Part shown: positions 56,392 to 64,000 of the stretch, one piece after another
How positions within the stretch are numbered: the stretch's first letter is position 1
Layout of the letters: the number at the start of each line of letters is the position of its first letter
Source: Exiguobacterium sp. KRL4
Lineage (GTDB): Bacteria; Bacillota; Bacilli; Exiguobacteriales; Exiguobacteriaceae
Direction of reading: 5' to 3'
Assembly (NCBI RefSeq): GCF_001870785.1
Contig: NZ_MOLV01000026.1
Location: 1 to 64,000 of the forward strand
DNA length: 64,000 nt
Translations under genes and position numbers: made by a program
The notes under the pieces: generated by a model
Told to the model about the DNA's origin: nothing
The model's database searches: none
What the model saw: only the letters and a program-made list of their open reading frames with translations

Positions 56392-57171
56392 TTACTTATT
56401 TAAGTCACGCATCAAATCCGCCTGTCGTTCCAGTTCTGCTTGTTGCTCCAAGATCAGTACTTTTTTGTACGTCCGTGCTGAGATCAAGATGCTGATTTCA
56501 TATAAGACGAACAACGGGACAGAAATCATCAAGTGCGACGTGACGTCCGGTGGTGAGATCAACGCCGCGACGACAAATAACGCAAAGTAGGCATACTTCC
56601 GATTCTTCCGCATGAAGAACGGCGTCACCAGTCCCAGTCGTGTCAAAAACATCGTCACGACAGGGAGTTGAAACAAGACACCAAACGGGATCGTCAACCG
56701 GATCAGGAAACTGAAATAGTTCTCGACGCCGATGACTTGTTCGATGCCGAGCTCTTGTCCGAGCTCCGTCGATACTTCAAGTAAAAACGGTAACAGCCAA
56801 AAGTAAGAAAACGAGATACCGGCTAAAAATAAGAAGAACGTTACCGGAATATAGGTCAACGTCGCTTTTTGTTCTTGGTCATGCAGACCGGGACGGATGA
56901 ATGCCCAAAGCTGATACATCCAAAACGGTGACGCCAAGACGATTGCGATGATGAACGCAAGATTCAGATACAACATCAGTGGATCTGCCACGTTAAAGGC
57001 ATTCAGCCCGATTCCAAGTTCCTTTAAGTCGGCCTGCAAAAATCGGACAAGCGGACGGACAAGCGGAAAGGCTGCGACGAACATGACCACCACGATGATG
57101 AGCGACCAGACGATCCGCTTACGCAGTTCATCTAAATGCGTCGTCATACTCTGTTCTTGATCGATCGCCAT
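56392..57171 (-). CDS. tatC: Twin-arginine translocase subunit TatC
   Basis: 259 residues, six membrane helices. Starts with the conserved TTHLDELRKRIVWS; the Glu of the Tat signal-binding site lies in this cytosolic N-terminal region, and FFLAGISFSYFWLLPFLL marks a family segment. Receives folded proteins with RR signals from the cytosol. Follows tatA by seven bases. Confidence 0.96.
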   Translation of the reverse strand: MAIDQEQSMTTHLDELRKRIVWSLIIVVVMFVAAFPLVRPLVRFLQADLKELGIGLNAFNVADPLMLYLNLAFIIAIVLASPFWMYQLWAFIRPGLHDQEQKATLTYIPVTFFLFLAGISFSYFWLLPFLLEVSTELGQELGIEQVIGVENYFSFLIRLTIPFGVLFQLPVVTMFLTRLGLVTPFFMRKNRKYAYFALFVVAALISPPDVTSHLMISVPLFVLYEISILISARTYKKVLILEQQAELERQADLMRDLNK

Positions 57172-57178
57172 GATTCAC

Positions 57179-57385
57179 TCACTTCTCTTTCGTTTCGTCC
57201 TTTTTGTCTTTATCATCGTCCATGATGCCGTGTGTCGCGCTCTTGAATTCTTTTAACGTTTGACCGGCGGCGCGGCCGAGTTCCGGTAATTTCTTCGGTC
57301 CGAAGATGATCAAGGCGACGACACCGATCAAGGCGATGCTACCCGGTCCCATAAATCCGACTGTTAACGGAATAAGGTTTTCCAT
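57179..57385 (-). CDS. tatA: Twin-arginine translocase subunit TatA
   Basis: 68 residues. One membrane helix ending [22 protein letters not shown], the TatA hinge and amphipathic helix with Phe-Gly. A charged tail [11 protein letters not shown] follows. Its ATG overlaps the rex stop codon by one base, so rex, tatA and tatC form one operon, as in B. subtilis (rex-tatAy-tatCy). Confidence 0.96.
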   Translation of the reverse strand: MENLIPLTVGFMGPGSIALIGVVALIIFGPKKLPELGRAAGQTLKEFKSATHGIMDDDKDKKDETKEK

Positions 57386-58044
57386 TATGATTTCACTCCT
57401 TCAGCTGATTGCGAATAATGCTTCATGAAATAAACAAGTGACTGCAACTCGATCGACAAATCGATGTGATGGACCCGAACGTGGGCCGGTACGTTCAACC
57501 GGGCCGGTGTAAAGTTCAGAATGCCGGTCACACCATACTCAACTAACTCGTCCGCTACTGACTGCGCGAACTGCGACGGTACCGTCAAGATGGCAACATC
57601 AACCTTGTTCGCTTCGATTTGTTCTTTCATGTCAGACACGTGATAAATCGGAACGTCTTGTGTCGTCGTTCCGACCTTCTCCTCATCGGCGTCAAACGCG
57701 ATGACGATACGAGTACTATTATTCTTTAAAAAGTTATAATTTGCAAACGCTGTTCCGAGATGTCCGACCCCAACGAGGGCGACATTCGTGACTTCGTCTT
57801 GGTTTAATGTTTTACGGAAAAATGTCAGCAAATGTTGGACATTGTAACCGTATCCTTTTTTCCCTAACGCCCCAAAGTAGGAAAAGTCGCGACGGATCGT
57901 CGCCGAGTCGACTTTGACCGCTTCGCTGAGCTCTGCTGACGAGACGCGCAGCTTGCCGGAGTTATAGAGACTCTGGATAAAACGATAATATAACGGCAGC
58001 CGTTTTGCCGTCGCTTGTGGTATTTTTGTGTCTGGCCCATTCAT
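57385..58044 (-). CDS. rex: Redox-sensing transcriptional repressor Rex
   Basis: 219 residues from the ATG at 58044 (AAGGGGGA upstream); the longer frame is leader. Winged-helix N-terminus with [32 protein letters not shown], then a Rossmann domain with [18 protein letters not shown] that senses NADH/NAD+. Represses fermentation and respiration genes when NADH is low. A Rex-type operator lies in its own promoter region. Confidence 0.96.
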   Translation of the reverse strand: MNGPDTKIPQATAKRLPLYYRFIQSLYNSGKLRVSSAELSEAVKVDSATIRRDFSYFGALGKKGYGYNVQHLLTFFRKTLNQDEVTNVALVGVGHLGTAFANYNFLKNNSTRIVIAFDADEEKVGTTTQDVPIYHVSDMKEQIEANKVDVAILTVPSQFAQSVADELVEYGVTGILNFTPARLNVPAHVRVHHIDLSIELQSLVYFMKHYSQSAEGVKS

Positions 58045-58115
58045 ACTGCAGTTCCCCCTTCGGCCACGTTCTGACGTGGCACCCAAATCAATGCAAAGAA
58101 TTCTACTCTCCTTGA

Positions 58116-58133
58116 TTGTAAACCACTTCACAT
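58116..58133 (-). promoter_or_regulatory. Probable Rex operator
   Basis: On the minus strand TGTGAAGTGGTTTACA closely matches the palindrome TTGTGAA-N4-TTCACAA. It lies between the rex and ABC-F genes, which are divergent, so it could control either or both. Confidence 0.7.
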
Positions 58134-58200
58134 AGAGTAACAAATATTATATTCGGCAGGATTTTTCGTGATAGACTAAAGGGTGGAAGGATGGATGGAT

Positions 58201-60102
58201 ATGATTCTCTTACAAGTAAACCAACTCTCAAAATCATTCGGCGTAGAGCTGATTTTAGAAAATATTAAACTCGAAGTACAGGAACGGGACCGGATTGCAC
58301 TCGTCGGTCGAAATGGTGCCGGAAAATCGACACTTTTAAAAATCATCGCCGGAGAACTGTCACATGATTCCGGGGAAATCATGAAAAGTAAGGAAGTCCG
58401 GATCGGTTACCTCGCTCAGGACAGCGGACTCGAGTCCAACGAATCGATCTGGAACGAGATGCTGACCGTCTTCGAACACCTGCAGGATCAAGAACGTGCC
58501 TTGCGCCGGATGGAAATCGAGATGGGGATGGAGCACATATTAAATGATCCGGTCGCTTATGACCGTCTGCTTAAAACCTACGATCAGGCACAACACGACT
58601 TCTCGGAAGCAGGCGGCTATCAGTTCGAAGCCAACATCCGCTCCGTCTTACACGGGATGCGTTTTTATCCGGACGATTACTCCCGCCGGATTCAAACACT
58701 TTCCGGTGGTCAACGGACCCGTCTCGCCCTTGCGAAAATGTTGCTGCAGGCACCTGAACTATTGATTCTCGATGAGCCGACGAACCACCTCGACATCGAT
58801 ACACTGTCGTGGCTCGAAAGTTACTTATCCGGTTACCGTGGCGCCGTCTTGATCGTCTCCCATGACCGGTATTTCCTTGACCAAGTCGTCAACGTCGTTT
58901 ATGAGTTGTCCCGCAACGTGTCCCGGAAGTTTACCGGCAACTATACGAAGTATCTCGAACAAAAAGCAGCGCTGTACGAGCAGGAAATGAAACAGTTCGA
59001 ACAGCAACAAGAAGAACTGGCGAAGATGCAGGACTTCATCCAACGTAACATCGCCCGCGCGACGACGACAAAACGGGCGCAAAGTGTTCGCAAACGCCTC
59101 GAAAAAGTCGACCGGATCGATCGACCGGATGGCGACGAACGCAGTACCGTCCTGTCGTTTCCGATTGAAAAACAAAGCGGCAATGACGTCCTGCAGGTCA
59201 ATCAACTCGCCGTCGGCTACGAAGCAGCCGTCTCGAAAAATATCACTTTCCGTCTGCAACGTGCGGAATCGCTGGCACTCGTCGGTCCAAACGGAATCGG
59301 CAAGTCGACGTTACTGAAAGTTCTCGTCGGTCGGCTGAAACCGCTGTTCGGAGACTATCGTTTCGGTACCGGCGTCTCGATCGGCTACTACGATCAGGAA
59401 CAGGCGGAATTAAACGACCGAAACCGGGTCATTGACGAGATTTGGAACGAATGGCCCTTGATGCGCGAGCAGGAAGTCCGGTCCGTTCTCGGACAGTTCC
59501 TCTTCAGCGGAGATGATGTCTTCAAGCTCGTTCATGAATTATCGGGCGGCGAACGGGGACGACTGGCACTCGCGAAGCTGAAGTTACGCAAAACGAATCT
59601 CCTTGTTTTGGATGAGCCAACGAACCACTTGGATCTCGATTCGAAGATGGTCCTTGAGAATGCACTCGTCGATTATGAAGGAACCTTACTATTTGTCTCC
59701 CACGACCGTTACTTCATCGATCGTGTCGCGACGCGTGTCATCGAGATGAGCGTTGACGGTGTGACCGATTATCTCGGCGATTACTCGTACTATACGGAGA
59801 AAAAAGCCGAGAAGGAAGAAATCGCCCGTCTCGAAGCGGAAGAAGCAAAAGCGATCAAGGTCGCTTCGACGAAGACGATTGATAAGGAAGCCCAGAAAGA
59901 GGCACGGAAAAAGAAACAGCAACTCGAACAACTCGAACAGGAAATCGAACGGCTTGAAAACCGGTCGGTCGAAATCGAACAGCTGTTGTGCGAACCGGAA
60001 GTCTTTAATGATATTCCAAAAGCAACTGCCCTCTCAGCCGAACGCGATCAGATTGATGTCGACTTGCTTGAGTTGATGGAACAGTGGGAGTCGTTCCACT
60101 GA
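58201..60102 (+). CDS. ydiF: ABC-F family ATPase (YdiF-like)
   Basis: 633 residues from the ATG at 58201 (GGAAGG ten bases upstream; ATG 58195 and GTG 58183 are alternatives). Two ABC domains, each with Walker A ([20 protein letters not shown]), signature ([26 protein letters not shown]) and Walker B ([22 protein letters not shown]), joined by a charged linker; C-terminal coiled coil [14 protein letters not shown]. No membrane domain: it acts on the ribosome rather than as a transporter. Divergent from rex, as in B. subtilis. Confidence 0.95.
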   Translation: MILLQVNQLSKSFGVELILENIKLEVQERDRIALVGRNGAGKSTLLKIIAGELSHDSGEIMKSKEVRIGYLAQDSGLESNESIWNEMLTVFEHLQDQERALRRMEIEMGMEHILNDPVAYDRLLKTYDQAQHDFSEAGGYQFEANIRSVLHGMRFYPDDYSRRIQTLSGGQRTRLALAKMLLQAPELLILDEPTNHLDIDTLSWLESYLSGYRGAVLIVSHDRYFLDQVVNVVYELSRNVSRKFTGNYTKYLEQKAALYEQEMKQFEQQQEELAKMQDFIQRNIARATTTKRAQSVRKRLEKVDRIDRPDGDERSTVLSFPIEKQSGNDVLQVNQLAVGYEAAVSKNITFRLQRAESLALVGPNGIGKSTLLKVLVGRLKPLFGDYRFGTGVSIGYYDQEQAELNDRNRVIDEIWNEWPLMREQEVRSVLGQFLFSGDDVFKLVHELSGGERGRLALAKLKLRKTNLLVLDEPTNHLDLDSKMVLENALVDYEGTLLFVSHDRYFIDRVATRVIEMSVDGVTDYLGDYSYYTEKKAEKEEIARLEAEEAKAIKVASTKTIDKEAQKEARKKKQQLEQLEQEIERLENRSVEIEQLLCEPEVFNDIPKATALSAERDQIDVDLLELMEQWESFH

Positions 60103-60494
60103 TGCGTTCGAAAAGTTATCTGATCAACCTGATCCAGGGGTTATTGTCCGGTGTCTTGTACTTCGTCCCGATGTACGCCGATTATGTCTCGGCCTTCATC
60201 CGACCGGATGCGTTTAATGCCGTATATCCGTTATTCATCTTGATTTCCTGTATGGTCGGTCTCGTCATTCAGACCTGGAGCGGATTGTTCATCAGTCTGT
60301 TGTCCGGCTTATGCTGTACGCTCCTGACAACCCAACTGTTCGTTGAGCTCAACGATCCGATGATCATCATGTATTATGGTGCCGTTTCGCCACTGGTCGC
60401 CTTCCTGATCAGTTGTGTCGGCATCTGGGCCCTCGCTGTCCTGTTTTATCTCCTCGACGGATTTCAGTACAGCAAGCGTCACAACGTCGAGTGA
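60102..60494 (+). CDS. Hypothetical four-TM membrane protein
   Basis: 130 residues from the ATG at 60102, which overlaps the ABC-F stop codon as TGATG; an upstream GTG at 60084 is possible. Four hydrophobic segments and a basic C-terminus. No family recognised. Translational coupling suggests co-expression with the ABC-F protein. Confidence 0.7.
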   Translation: MRSKSYLINLIQGLLSGVLYFVPMYADYVSAFIRPDAFNAVYPLFILISCMVGLVIQTWSGLFISLLSGLCCTLLTTQLFVELNDPMIIMYYGAVSPLVAFLISCVGIWALAVLFYLLDGFQYSKRHNVE

Positions 60495-60525
60495 TCTTTC
60501 CAGCCGGGCAACTCCATTGAATTGA

Positions 60526-60570
60526 AATAGACGAGGGCAGCGGATATCGTATCCGCTGCCCTCGTCTATT
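60526..60570. repeat. 21-bp perfect inverted repeat
   Basis: Arms 60526-60546 and 60550-60570 are perfect complements with a three-base TCG centre, GC-rich in the middle (ACGAGGGCAGCGG). It lies between convergent genes but has no U-run on either strand. It could stop transcripts by stem strength alone, or be a binding site. Confidence 0.75.
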
Positions 60571-60595
60571 CGGCGTGGCTTTATCCGCCTTATTT

Positions 60596-61189
60596 TTATT
60601 TGGTCGGCCGGGCAATCGTAAAGATGTCGCCAATCTTGGCATAATCATTGCCGGCAAGACGCGCGATGGCACCTAACCCTTGCGCATCAATCCGGAACGT
60701 GTCGACCAGTTCATCCGCGATGTGGTAACACACGACTTCCCCAATCAACAGATCGGCTGCGTCCAGTTCAACGTGTTGCGTCAGTTTCAGTTCAAACCGG
60801 ATCTTCGCTTCCGCAACTGCCGGAACATCAATCAGATCACTCTCGATCAACGTCAGGTTCGTCCGCTCCAGTTCACTTTCACCGTAAGCAAGCGGTGCTG
60901 CCGTCTCATTGACCGCTTCGATAATCTCTTCACTGACGATATGGATGACGTACTCGTTATTTAATAAGATATTTTTGGACGTATCCTTTTCCCCTTGATC
61001 CGTCTTTTGGACGGCAATCAATAATTGCGGTGGATGGCTCGAAGCGACCGTGAAAAACGAAAACGGAGCGGCATTGACCGTTCCGTCCGCCCCTTTGGTC
61101 GTCACGAAGGCAATCGGTCGCGGGATGATACTCCCAATCAATAACTTGTAGTTTTCCTTTGGACTGAGTGACTGTGCATCAAACTTCAT
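60596..61189 (-). CDS. Flavin reductase-like protein (FMN-binding split barrel)
   Basis: 197 residues. Split-barrel flavin reductase features: LIGSIIPRPIAFVTTKGADGTVNAAPFSFF (residues about 17-46), then SSHPPQLLIAVQKT and a C-terminal LGAIARLAGNDYAKIG. Likely binds FMN and uses NAD(P)H; the partner is unknown. It is followed upstream by the DoxX gene, 23 bases away, on the same strand. Confidence 0.88.
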   Translation of the reverse strand: MKFDAQSLSPKENYKLLIGSIIPRPIAFVTTKGADGTVNAAPFSFFTVASSHPPQLLIAVQKTDQGEKDTSKNILLNNEYVIHIVSEEIIEAVNETAAPLAYGESELERTNLTLIESDLIDVPAVAEAKIRFELKLTQHVELDAADLLIGEVVCYHIADELVDTFRIDAQGLGAIARLAGNDYAKIGDIFTIARPTK

Positions 61190-61212
61190 CTTTCATTACC
61201 TACTTTCTCTGA

Positions 61213-61611
61213 TCACCCGATTAAGGCGGCGAGTGAATAATCTCCGGCACCAATCAACGCAACACCTAGTGCGATGACGATCAGTGCCATGTTGTATTCG
61301 TACCCGTTCTGCGTGACCCAGTAACCATTTTGACCGTGGACCTTGATGATCGCAACGAGCATCGACCCGATAATCAGGGCTGCTGCGAACCATAAGAATA
61401 ATCCACTCGCAAACAAGAGACCTCCCGCTAATTCCGCCAGACCGGCTGTTAAAGCAAGTGTTTTACCCGGCTTCATCCCGATCGACTCGAACCAGCCGCC
61501 TGTCCCTGCAATTCCGTGTCCGCCGAACCAGCCAAATAATTTTTGTGTCCCGTGTGCGGCAAATGTTAATCCAATCACCAATCGAATAAGAAATAATCCT
61601 AAATCCATCAT
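61213..61611 (-). CDS. DoxX family membrane protein
   Basis: 132 residues from the ATG at 61611 (GGGAGA nine bases before). Four helices; DoxX signature LIRLVIGLTFAAHGTQKLFGWFGG at the start and GLAELAGGLLFASGLF mid-way. The family includes B. subtilis CatD, controlled by the HxlR-family YodB and CatR proteins for quinone and thiol stress. The divergent HxlR gene and three shared boxes fit that pattern. Possibly a detoxifying oxidoreductase component with the reductase gene behind it. Confidence 0.88.
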   Translation of the reverse strand: MMDLGLFLIRLVIGLTFAAHGTQKLFGWFGGHGIAGTGGWFESIGMKPGKTLALTAGLAELAGGLLFASGLFLWFAAALIIGSMLVAIIKVHGQNGYWVTQNGYEYNMALIVIALGVALIGAGDYSLAALIG

Positions 61612-61646
61612 CTTGATCAATCTCCCTTTTACTTAATGTTTTTTAA

Positions 61647-61659
61647 TTACTTTTCGTAA
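61647..61659. promoter_or_regulatory. HxlR operator candidate 1
   Basis: TTACTTTTCGTAA, fitting TTACT-N4-GTAA; nearest the DoxX gene. Confidence 0.7.
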
Positions 61660-61684
61660 CCTAAATACGACTATAAACTAACGC

Positions 61685-61697
61685 TTACTAAAAGTAA
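61685..61697. promoter_or_regulatory. HxlR operator candidate 2
   Basis: TTACTAAAAGTAA, same consensus, 38 bases from the first box and 37 from the third. Confidence 0.7.
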
Positions 61698-61721
61698 ATA
61701 GATTTGTTTTTGTTTATTTTA

Positions 61722-61734
61722 TTACTTTAAGTAA
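61722..61734. promoter_or_regulatory. HxlR operator candidate 3
   Basis: TTACTTTAAGTAA, same consensus, immediately upstream of the -35 (TTGATG, 61748-61753) and -10 (TACTAT, 61772-61777) of the HxlR gene. Confidence 0.7.
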
Positions 61735-61794
61735 AATAATTCGTATTTTGATGTTAAAGTGGGTATACTAATACTATAGAAAGGATGAGTGCTG

Positions 61795-62115
61795 ATGGAA
61801 GAGACATTGATTCCGACTGCCCTTTGTCCGAAAGTCGAACATGCCTTTGAAATTTTGGGCAAGAAGTGGACGGGCTTGATTTTACGTCATCTCATGACGA
61901 AGACCTGTCGTTTCAACGAAATTCAAGATGCGATTCCGGAGTTATCTGGTCGTATGTTAACGGAGCGCATGAAGGAACTTGAGGCGGAAGGTATTGTCAT
62001 CCGGACCGTCATTCCGGAACGTCCGATTAAAATTCAATACAGTTTGACTGACAAAGGTCGTCAGCTTGAACCTGTCATTCGTTCAATCGAAGAATGGGCC
62101 GAGCTCCAAGACTGA
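61795..62115 (+). CDS. HxlR-family transcriptional regulator
   Basis: 106 residues from the ATG at 61795 with AAGGATG seven bases before. The HxlR hallmark CPKVEHAFEILGKKWTGLILRHLM starts with a conserved Cys (about Cys12), as in redox-sensing YodB/CatR. The recognition helix is in LSGRMLTERMKELEAEGIV, and the wing segment in RPIKIQYSLTDKG. Divergent from doxX and the flavin reductase gene, which it likely controls through three TTACT-N4-GTAA boxes. Confidence 0.93.
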   Translation: MEETLIPTALCPKVEHAFEILGKKWTGLILRHLMTKTCRFNEIQDAIPELSGRMLTERMKELEAEGIVIRTVIPERPIKIQYSLTDKGRQLEPVIRSIEEWAELQD

Positions 62116-62118
62116 CAT

Positions 62119-62149
62119 AAAAAGTCTCTCCGCTCAGGGGAGACTTTTT
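62119..62149 (+). terminator. HxlR gene terminator
   Basis: AAAGTCTC pairs with GAGACTTT, with inner TCC/GGG pairing, followed by a U-run. Confidence 0.88.
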
Positions 62150-62163
62150 ATTTACGTTTGTAT

Positions 62164-62178
62164 TGAGAACTATTATCA
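62164..62178 (+). promoter_or_regulatory. Fur box before the flavodoxin gene
   Basis: TGAGAACTATTATCA matches 12 of 14 informative positions of the Fur consensus TGATAATNATTATCA. It lies about 45 bases before the flavodoxin start. Confidence 0.75.
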
Positions 62179-62221
62179 ATTAAACTAAAGAGGTTCACGT
62201 CTTGGAGAAAGGATGATTCAG

Positions 62222-62677
62222 ATGAACATCATGATTGGTTTTGTCAGCATGTCCGGCAACACGGAAGACATCGTGCAGATCTTGCAGTCGGAACTCGAGC
62301 GCAAGGGCTGTACGGTTCATATACAAGAGCTCGATCAGTTATACCCGTCCGACTTTTCCAAATATGATGCCGTTTTACTCGGCTCCTACACATGGGGGGA
62401 CGGCGATTTGCCGTACGAAGCAGAAGACTTCGTCGACGAGTTGGGTGAAAGTACGTTAAACGGCTTAGCCGCTGCCGCCTTTGGTTCCGGTGACCTCGAT
62501 TATCCGAAATATTGTGCAGCCGTTGATACGCTCGAACAGACGCTTGTTTCGGCCGGCGCGACAGTCGTCGTTCCTGGACTGAAGATTGAATTCGATCCGA
62601 ATACACCGGAGAAACAGGCCGCCTGTCACACCTTTGCCGAAGAATTTTTCTTGCGGTCACAACGCTTGCATGCCTAA
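62222..62677 (+). CDS. Flavodoxin
   Basis: 151 residues from the ATG at 62222 (or 154 from 62213; both have purine-rich upstream bases). FMN phosphate loop VSMSGNTEDI near the start, then LGSYTWGDGDLPYE and AFGSGDLDYPKYCAAVD, the two FMN-binding loops. An electron carrier that replaces ferredoxin when iron is scarce; the Fur box fits. The NADP reductase gene at 42713 is its likely partner. Confidence 0.93.
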   Translation: MNIMIGFVSMSGNTEDIVQILQSELERKGCTVHIQELDQLYPSDFSKYDAVLLGSYTWGDGDLPYEAEDFVDELGESTLNGLAAAAFGSGDLDYPKYCAAVDTLEQTLVSAGATVVVPGLKIEFDPNTPEKQAACHTFAEEFFLRSQRLHA

Positions 62678-62682
62678 ACCAA

Positions 62683-62716
62683 AGACCCCGGCTGACGTCA
62701 GCCGAGGTTCTTTTTT
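62683..62716. terminator. Terminator between the flavodoxin gene and TVP38 gene
   Basis: AGACCCCGGCTGA pairs with TCAGCCGAGGTTCT, followed by U6 on the plus strand; it overlaps the convergent gene's stop. Confidence 0.88.
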
Positions 62717-63363
62717 GCTTTCCAGCGTTTTTGGATGTACCACGGAACAATCGTCAACACAACAAAAACAGTGACGGCTCCGATGATGATGCGTGGATCC
62801 TTCGAAACGATGCTACTTCCTAAAAAGTTATAGGCAAACGTTCCGGGAATGATGCCGATCAACGTCGCGAGGAAAAACGGCAATAACCGGACCTTCGATA
62901 ACCCGGCGGCATAACTGATCAAATCAAAGTTAAAGATCGGCAGCAGGCGGAAGATCAACACGTAGATAAATCCATTTTTCTCAAGTTGTCGCTGAATTTG
63001 TTCGACTTTGCCGGCACCATCTTTCTGCTTGATCAAGCCGGTACCCAGTTTTTTGGCGACGAGAAACGCGACGACGGCGCCCAGTGTCGCCCCGATGACC
63101 GTATAAACGGTCCCCATAAGAGCGCCAAAAGCCAGTCCGCCTGTAATCGACAAGACCGAAGCGGGGAAAAAAATCAACGGACGGATCGTATAAAGCAGAA
63201 TGTAGAGGATAGGTGCCCACATCCCGAACGATAAAATCCATTCCTTGATATCTGACGGGTTAATATTGAGGTAGGAGCGGCTGAACCAAATCAAACCGCC
63301 TATGATCATCAGGAGCAAAATGATGCGAACGATTTTTTGTTGACGTGTCATGACGTATTTCAT
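62698..63363 (-). CDS. TVP38/TMEM64 family membrane protein
   Basis: 221 residues, about six helices of the VTT (DedA-like) fold. Landmarks: PASVLSITGGLAFGALMGTVYTVIGATLGAVVAFLVAKKLG and FRLLPIFNFDLISYAAGLSKVRLLPFFLATLIG. Members scramble or transport lipids, or help membrane homeostasis. ATG at 63363 sits very close to GGAAAGG; an in-frame ATG at 63351 is an alternative. Confidence 0.9.
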   Translation of the reverse strand: MKYVMTRQQKIVRIILLLMIIGGLIWFSRSYLNINPSDIKEWILSFGMWAPILYILLYTIRPLIFFPASVLSITGGLAFGALMGTVYTVIGATLGAVVAFLVAKKLGTGLIKQKDGAGKVEQIQRQLEKNGFIYVLIFRLLPIFNFDLISYAAGLSKVRLLPFFLATLIGIIPGTFAYNFLGSSIVSKDPRIIIGAVTVFVVLTIVPWYIQKRWKAKKNLG

Positions 63364-63510
63364 TTCCTTTCCAGTTTATCAGGGGTGTTTGTTGTCATTT
63401 CCCGAATCCGGCTTGAGTCACGCCTGCTTCTCCTGATTGAATGTGTTTCAGTGAAGTTGGTTTTCGGGAACTAAGTAAAAGAGACTACCTCAACTAGAAG
63501 GGTGATACTT
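63364..63510. other. Intergenic stretch
   Basis: About 147 bases between divergent genes; presumably holds both promoters, but I see no clear hexamers or palindrome. Confidence 0.5.
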
Positions 63511-64000
63511 ATGACACAATCGATTAAAGCATTAGTCTTTGATGTCTATGGCACATTATTTGATGTCCATTCCGTTAAAGTAAAAGCAGAAGAACTGTAT
63601 CCGAAACACGGGGAAGCCATCAGCCAAGCCTGGCGCCAAAAGCAACTGGAGTATTCCTTCTTACGTCAGTTGAACGGACAATACGTTCCGTTCAGCCAAG
63701 TTACGCGCGACGCGCTCCGTTATGCGCTCTTACAATTAAAATTGCATGTCACGGAAGAGCATATTACGGAACTGATGGATGTGTATCTGAAACTCGATCA
63801 CTATCCGGAAGTCGATACCGTGTTGCAACAGATGCGTGGTAAACAATTGGCTGTCTTCTCGAACGGCTCACACGATATGCTTGATCCCTTGATCAAACAA
63901 TCCGGACTAGCGGACCGATTCGACTACATCATCAGTGTCGATGACATCAAACAATATAAGCCGACTCCGGCCTCATACATGCATGCCCTCAACACCCTTG
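63511..64000 (+). CDS. HAD-family haloacid dehalogenase type II-like hydrolase (partial)
   Basis: 163 codons run to the window edge with no stop. The HAD nucleophile is in LVFDVYGTLFDV (Asp about 11), motif II Ser in VFSNGSHDML near residue 115, and motif III Lys in KQYKPTPASY near 150. The segment EAISQAWRQKQLEYSFLRQL is typical of L-2-haloacid dehalogenases. Substrate unknown. The C-terminal part lies outside the window. Confidence 0.88.
   Translation, partial: MTQSIKALVFDVYGTLFDVHSVKVKAEELYPKHGEAISQAWRQKQLEYSFLRQLNGQYVPFSQVTRDALRYALLQLKLHVTEEHITELMDVYLKLDHYPEVDTVLQQMRGKQLAVFSNGSHDMLDPLIKQSGLADRFDYIISVDDIKQYKPTPASYMHALNTL

Overview
The window looks like chromosome from a low-to-mid GC Firmicute of the Bacillales, most likely Exiguobacterium. 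The gene content and order, including spo0F-fba-tal-murA-glpX, ydiF // rex-tatA-tatC and groES-groEL next to ydiL-ydiK, match Bacillus subtilis neighbourhoods, but the genes are split and rearranged. The genus call is an inference from protein style and gene order; no 16S gene is present.

Layout. 1-2160: an IS4-family (IS231-like) element inserted in a dispersed intergenic repeat. 2161-9665: core block on the minus strand (glpX, murA paralogue, tal, fba, spo0F-like, pyrG with its CTP-sensing leader, rpoE), with the DUF2529 gene on the plus strand. 9835-16198: GNAT, an autoregulated ArsR/small-transporter operon, a DeoR/Gfo-Idh/UPF0303 operon, SDR, a K+ channel-like protein and an unknown. 16361-24616: TarM/TagE-like glycosyltransferase, mgtE, MntR-controlled manganese ABC transporter, PCYCGC lipoprotein, medium-chain reductase. 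24874-35164: orphan sensor kinase, wrbA fragment, DUF2332, OatA-type acyltransferase, large secreted protein, LtaS-type enzyme. 35257-36421: AT-rich islet with a streptothricin-acetyltransferase-like gene and a P-loop kinase. 36725-39834: groES-groEL with CIRCE, then ydiL and ydiK. 40117-47734: dicarboxylate/amino-acid symporter, a c-di-GMP-I riboswitch ahead of an acidic secreted protein, and Fur-controlled ferredoxin-NADP reductase and siderophore uptake. 47983-52046: operon of five related small membrane proteins, broken by an IS200/IS605-type tnpB element. 52216-64000: giant subtilase, tRNA-Ala, rex-tatA-tatC, ABC-F, HxlR/DoxX divergon with three operators, flavodoxin, TVP38-family protein and a partial HAD hydrolase.

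Connections. Metal homeostasis recurs: MntR boxes, three Fur boxes (reductase, siderophore ABC, flavodoxin) and MgtE. Several genes remodel the envelope (LtaS-like, OatA-like, TagE-like, MurA paralogue). Signalling inputs are visible as the c-di-GMP riboswitch, the CTP-dependent pyrG leader, a Rex operator, CIRCE, and ArsR and HxlR operators.

Most notable. (1) A dispersed repeat of about 140-150 bp is present in four copies. Its helices keep base pairing while their sequences change between copies, as expected of a selected RNA or DNA fold. (2) A MurA paralogue has Tyr in place of the catalytic Cys and Gln in place of a conserved Asn. (3) A c-di-GMP riboswitch sits directly in front of a calcium-binding-like secreted protein. 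(4) A previously unnamed family of tandem four-helix membrane proteins, with one copy decaying through a 5-bp duplication and an IS insertion.
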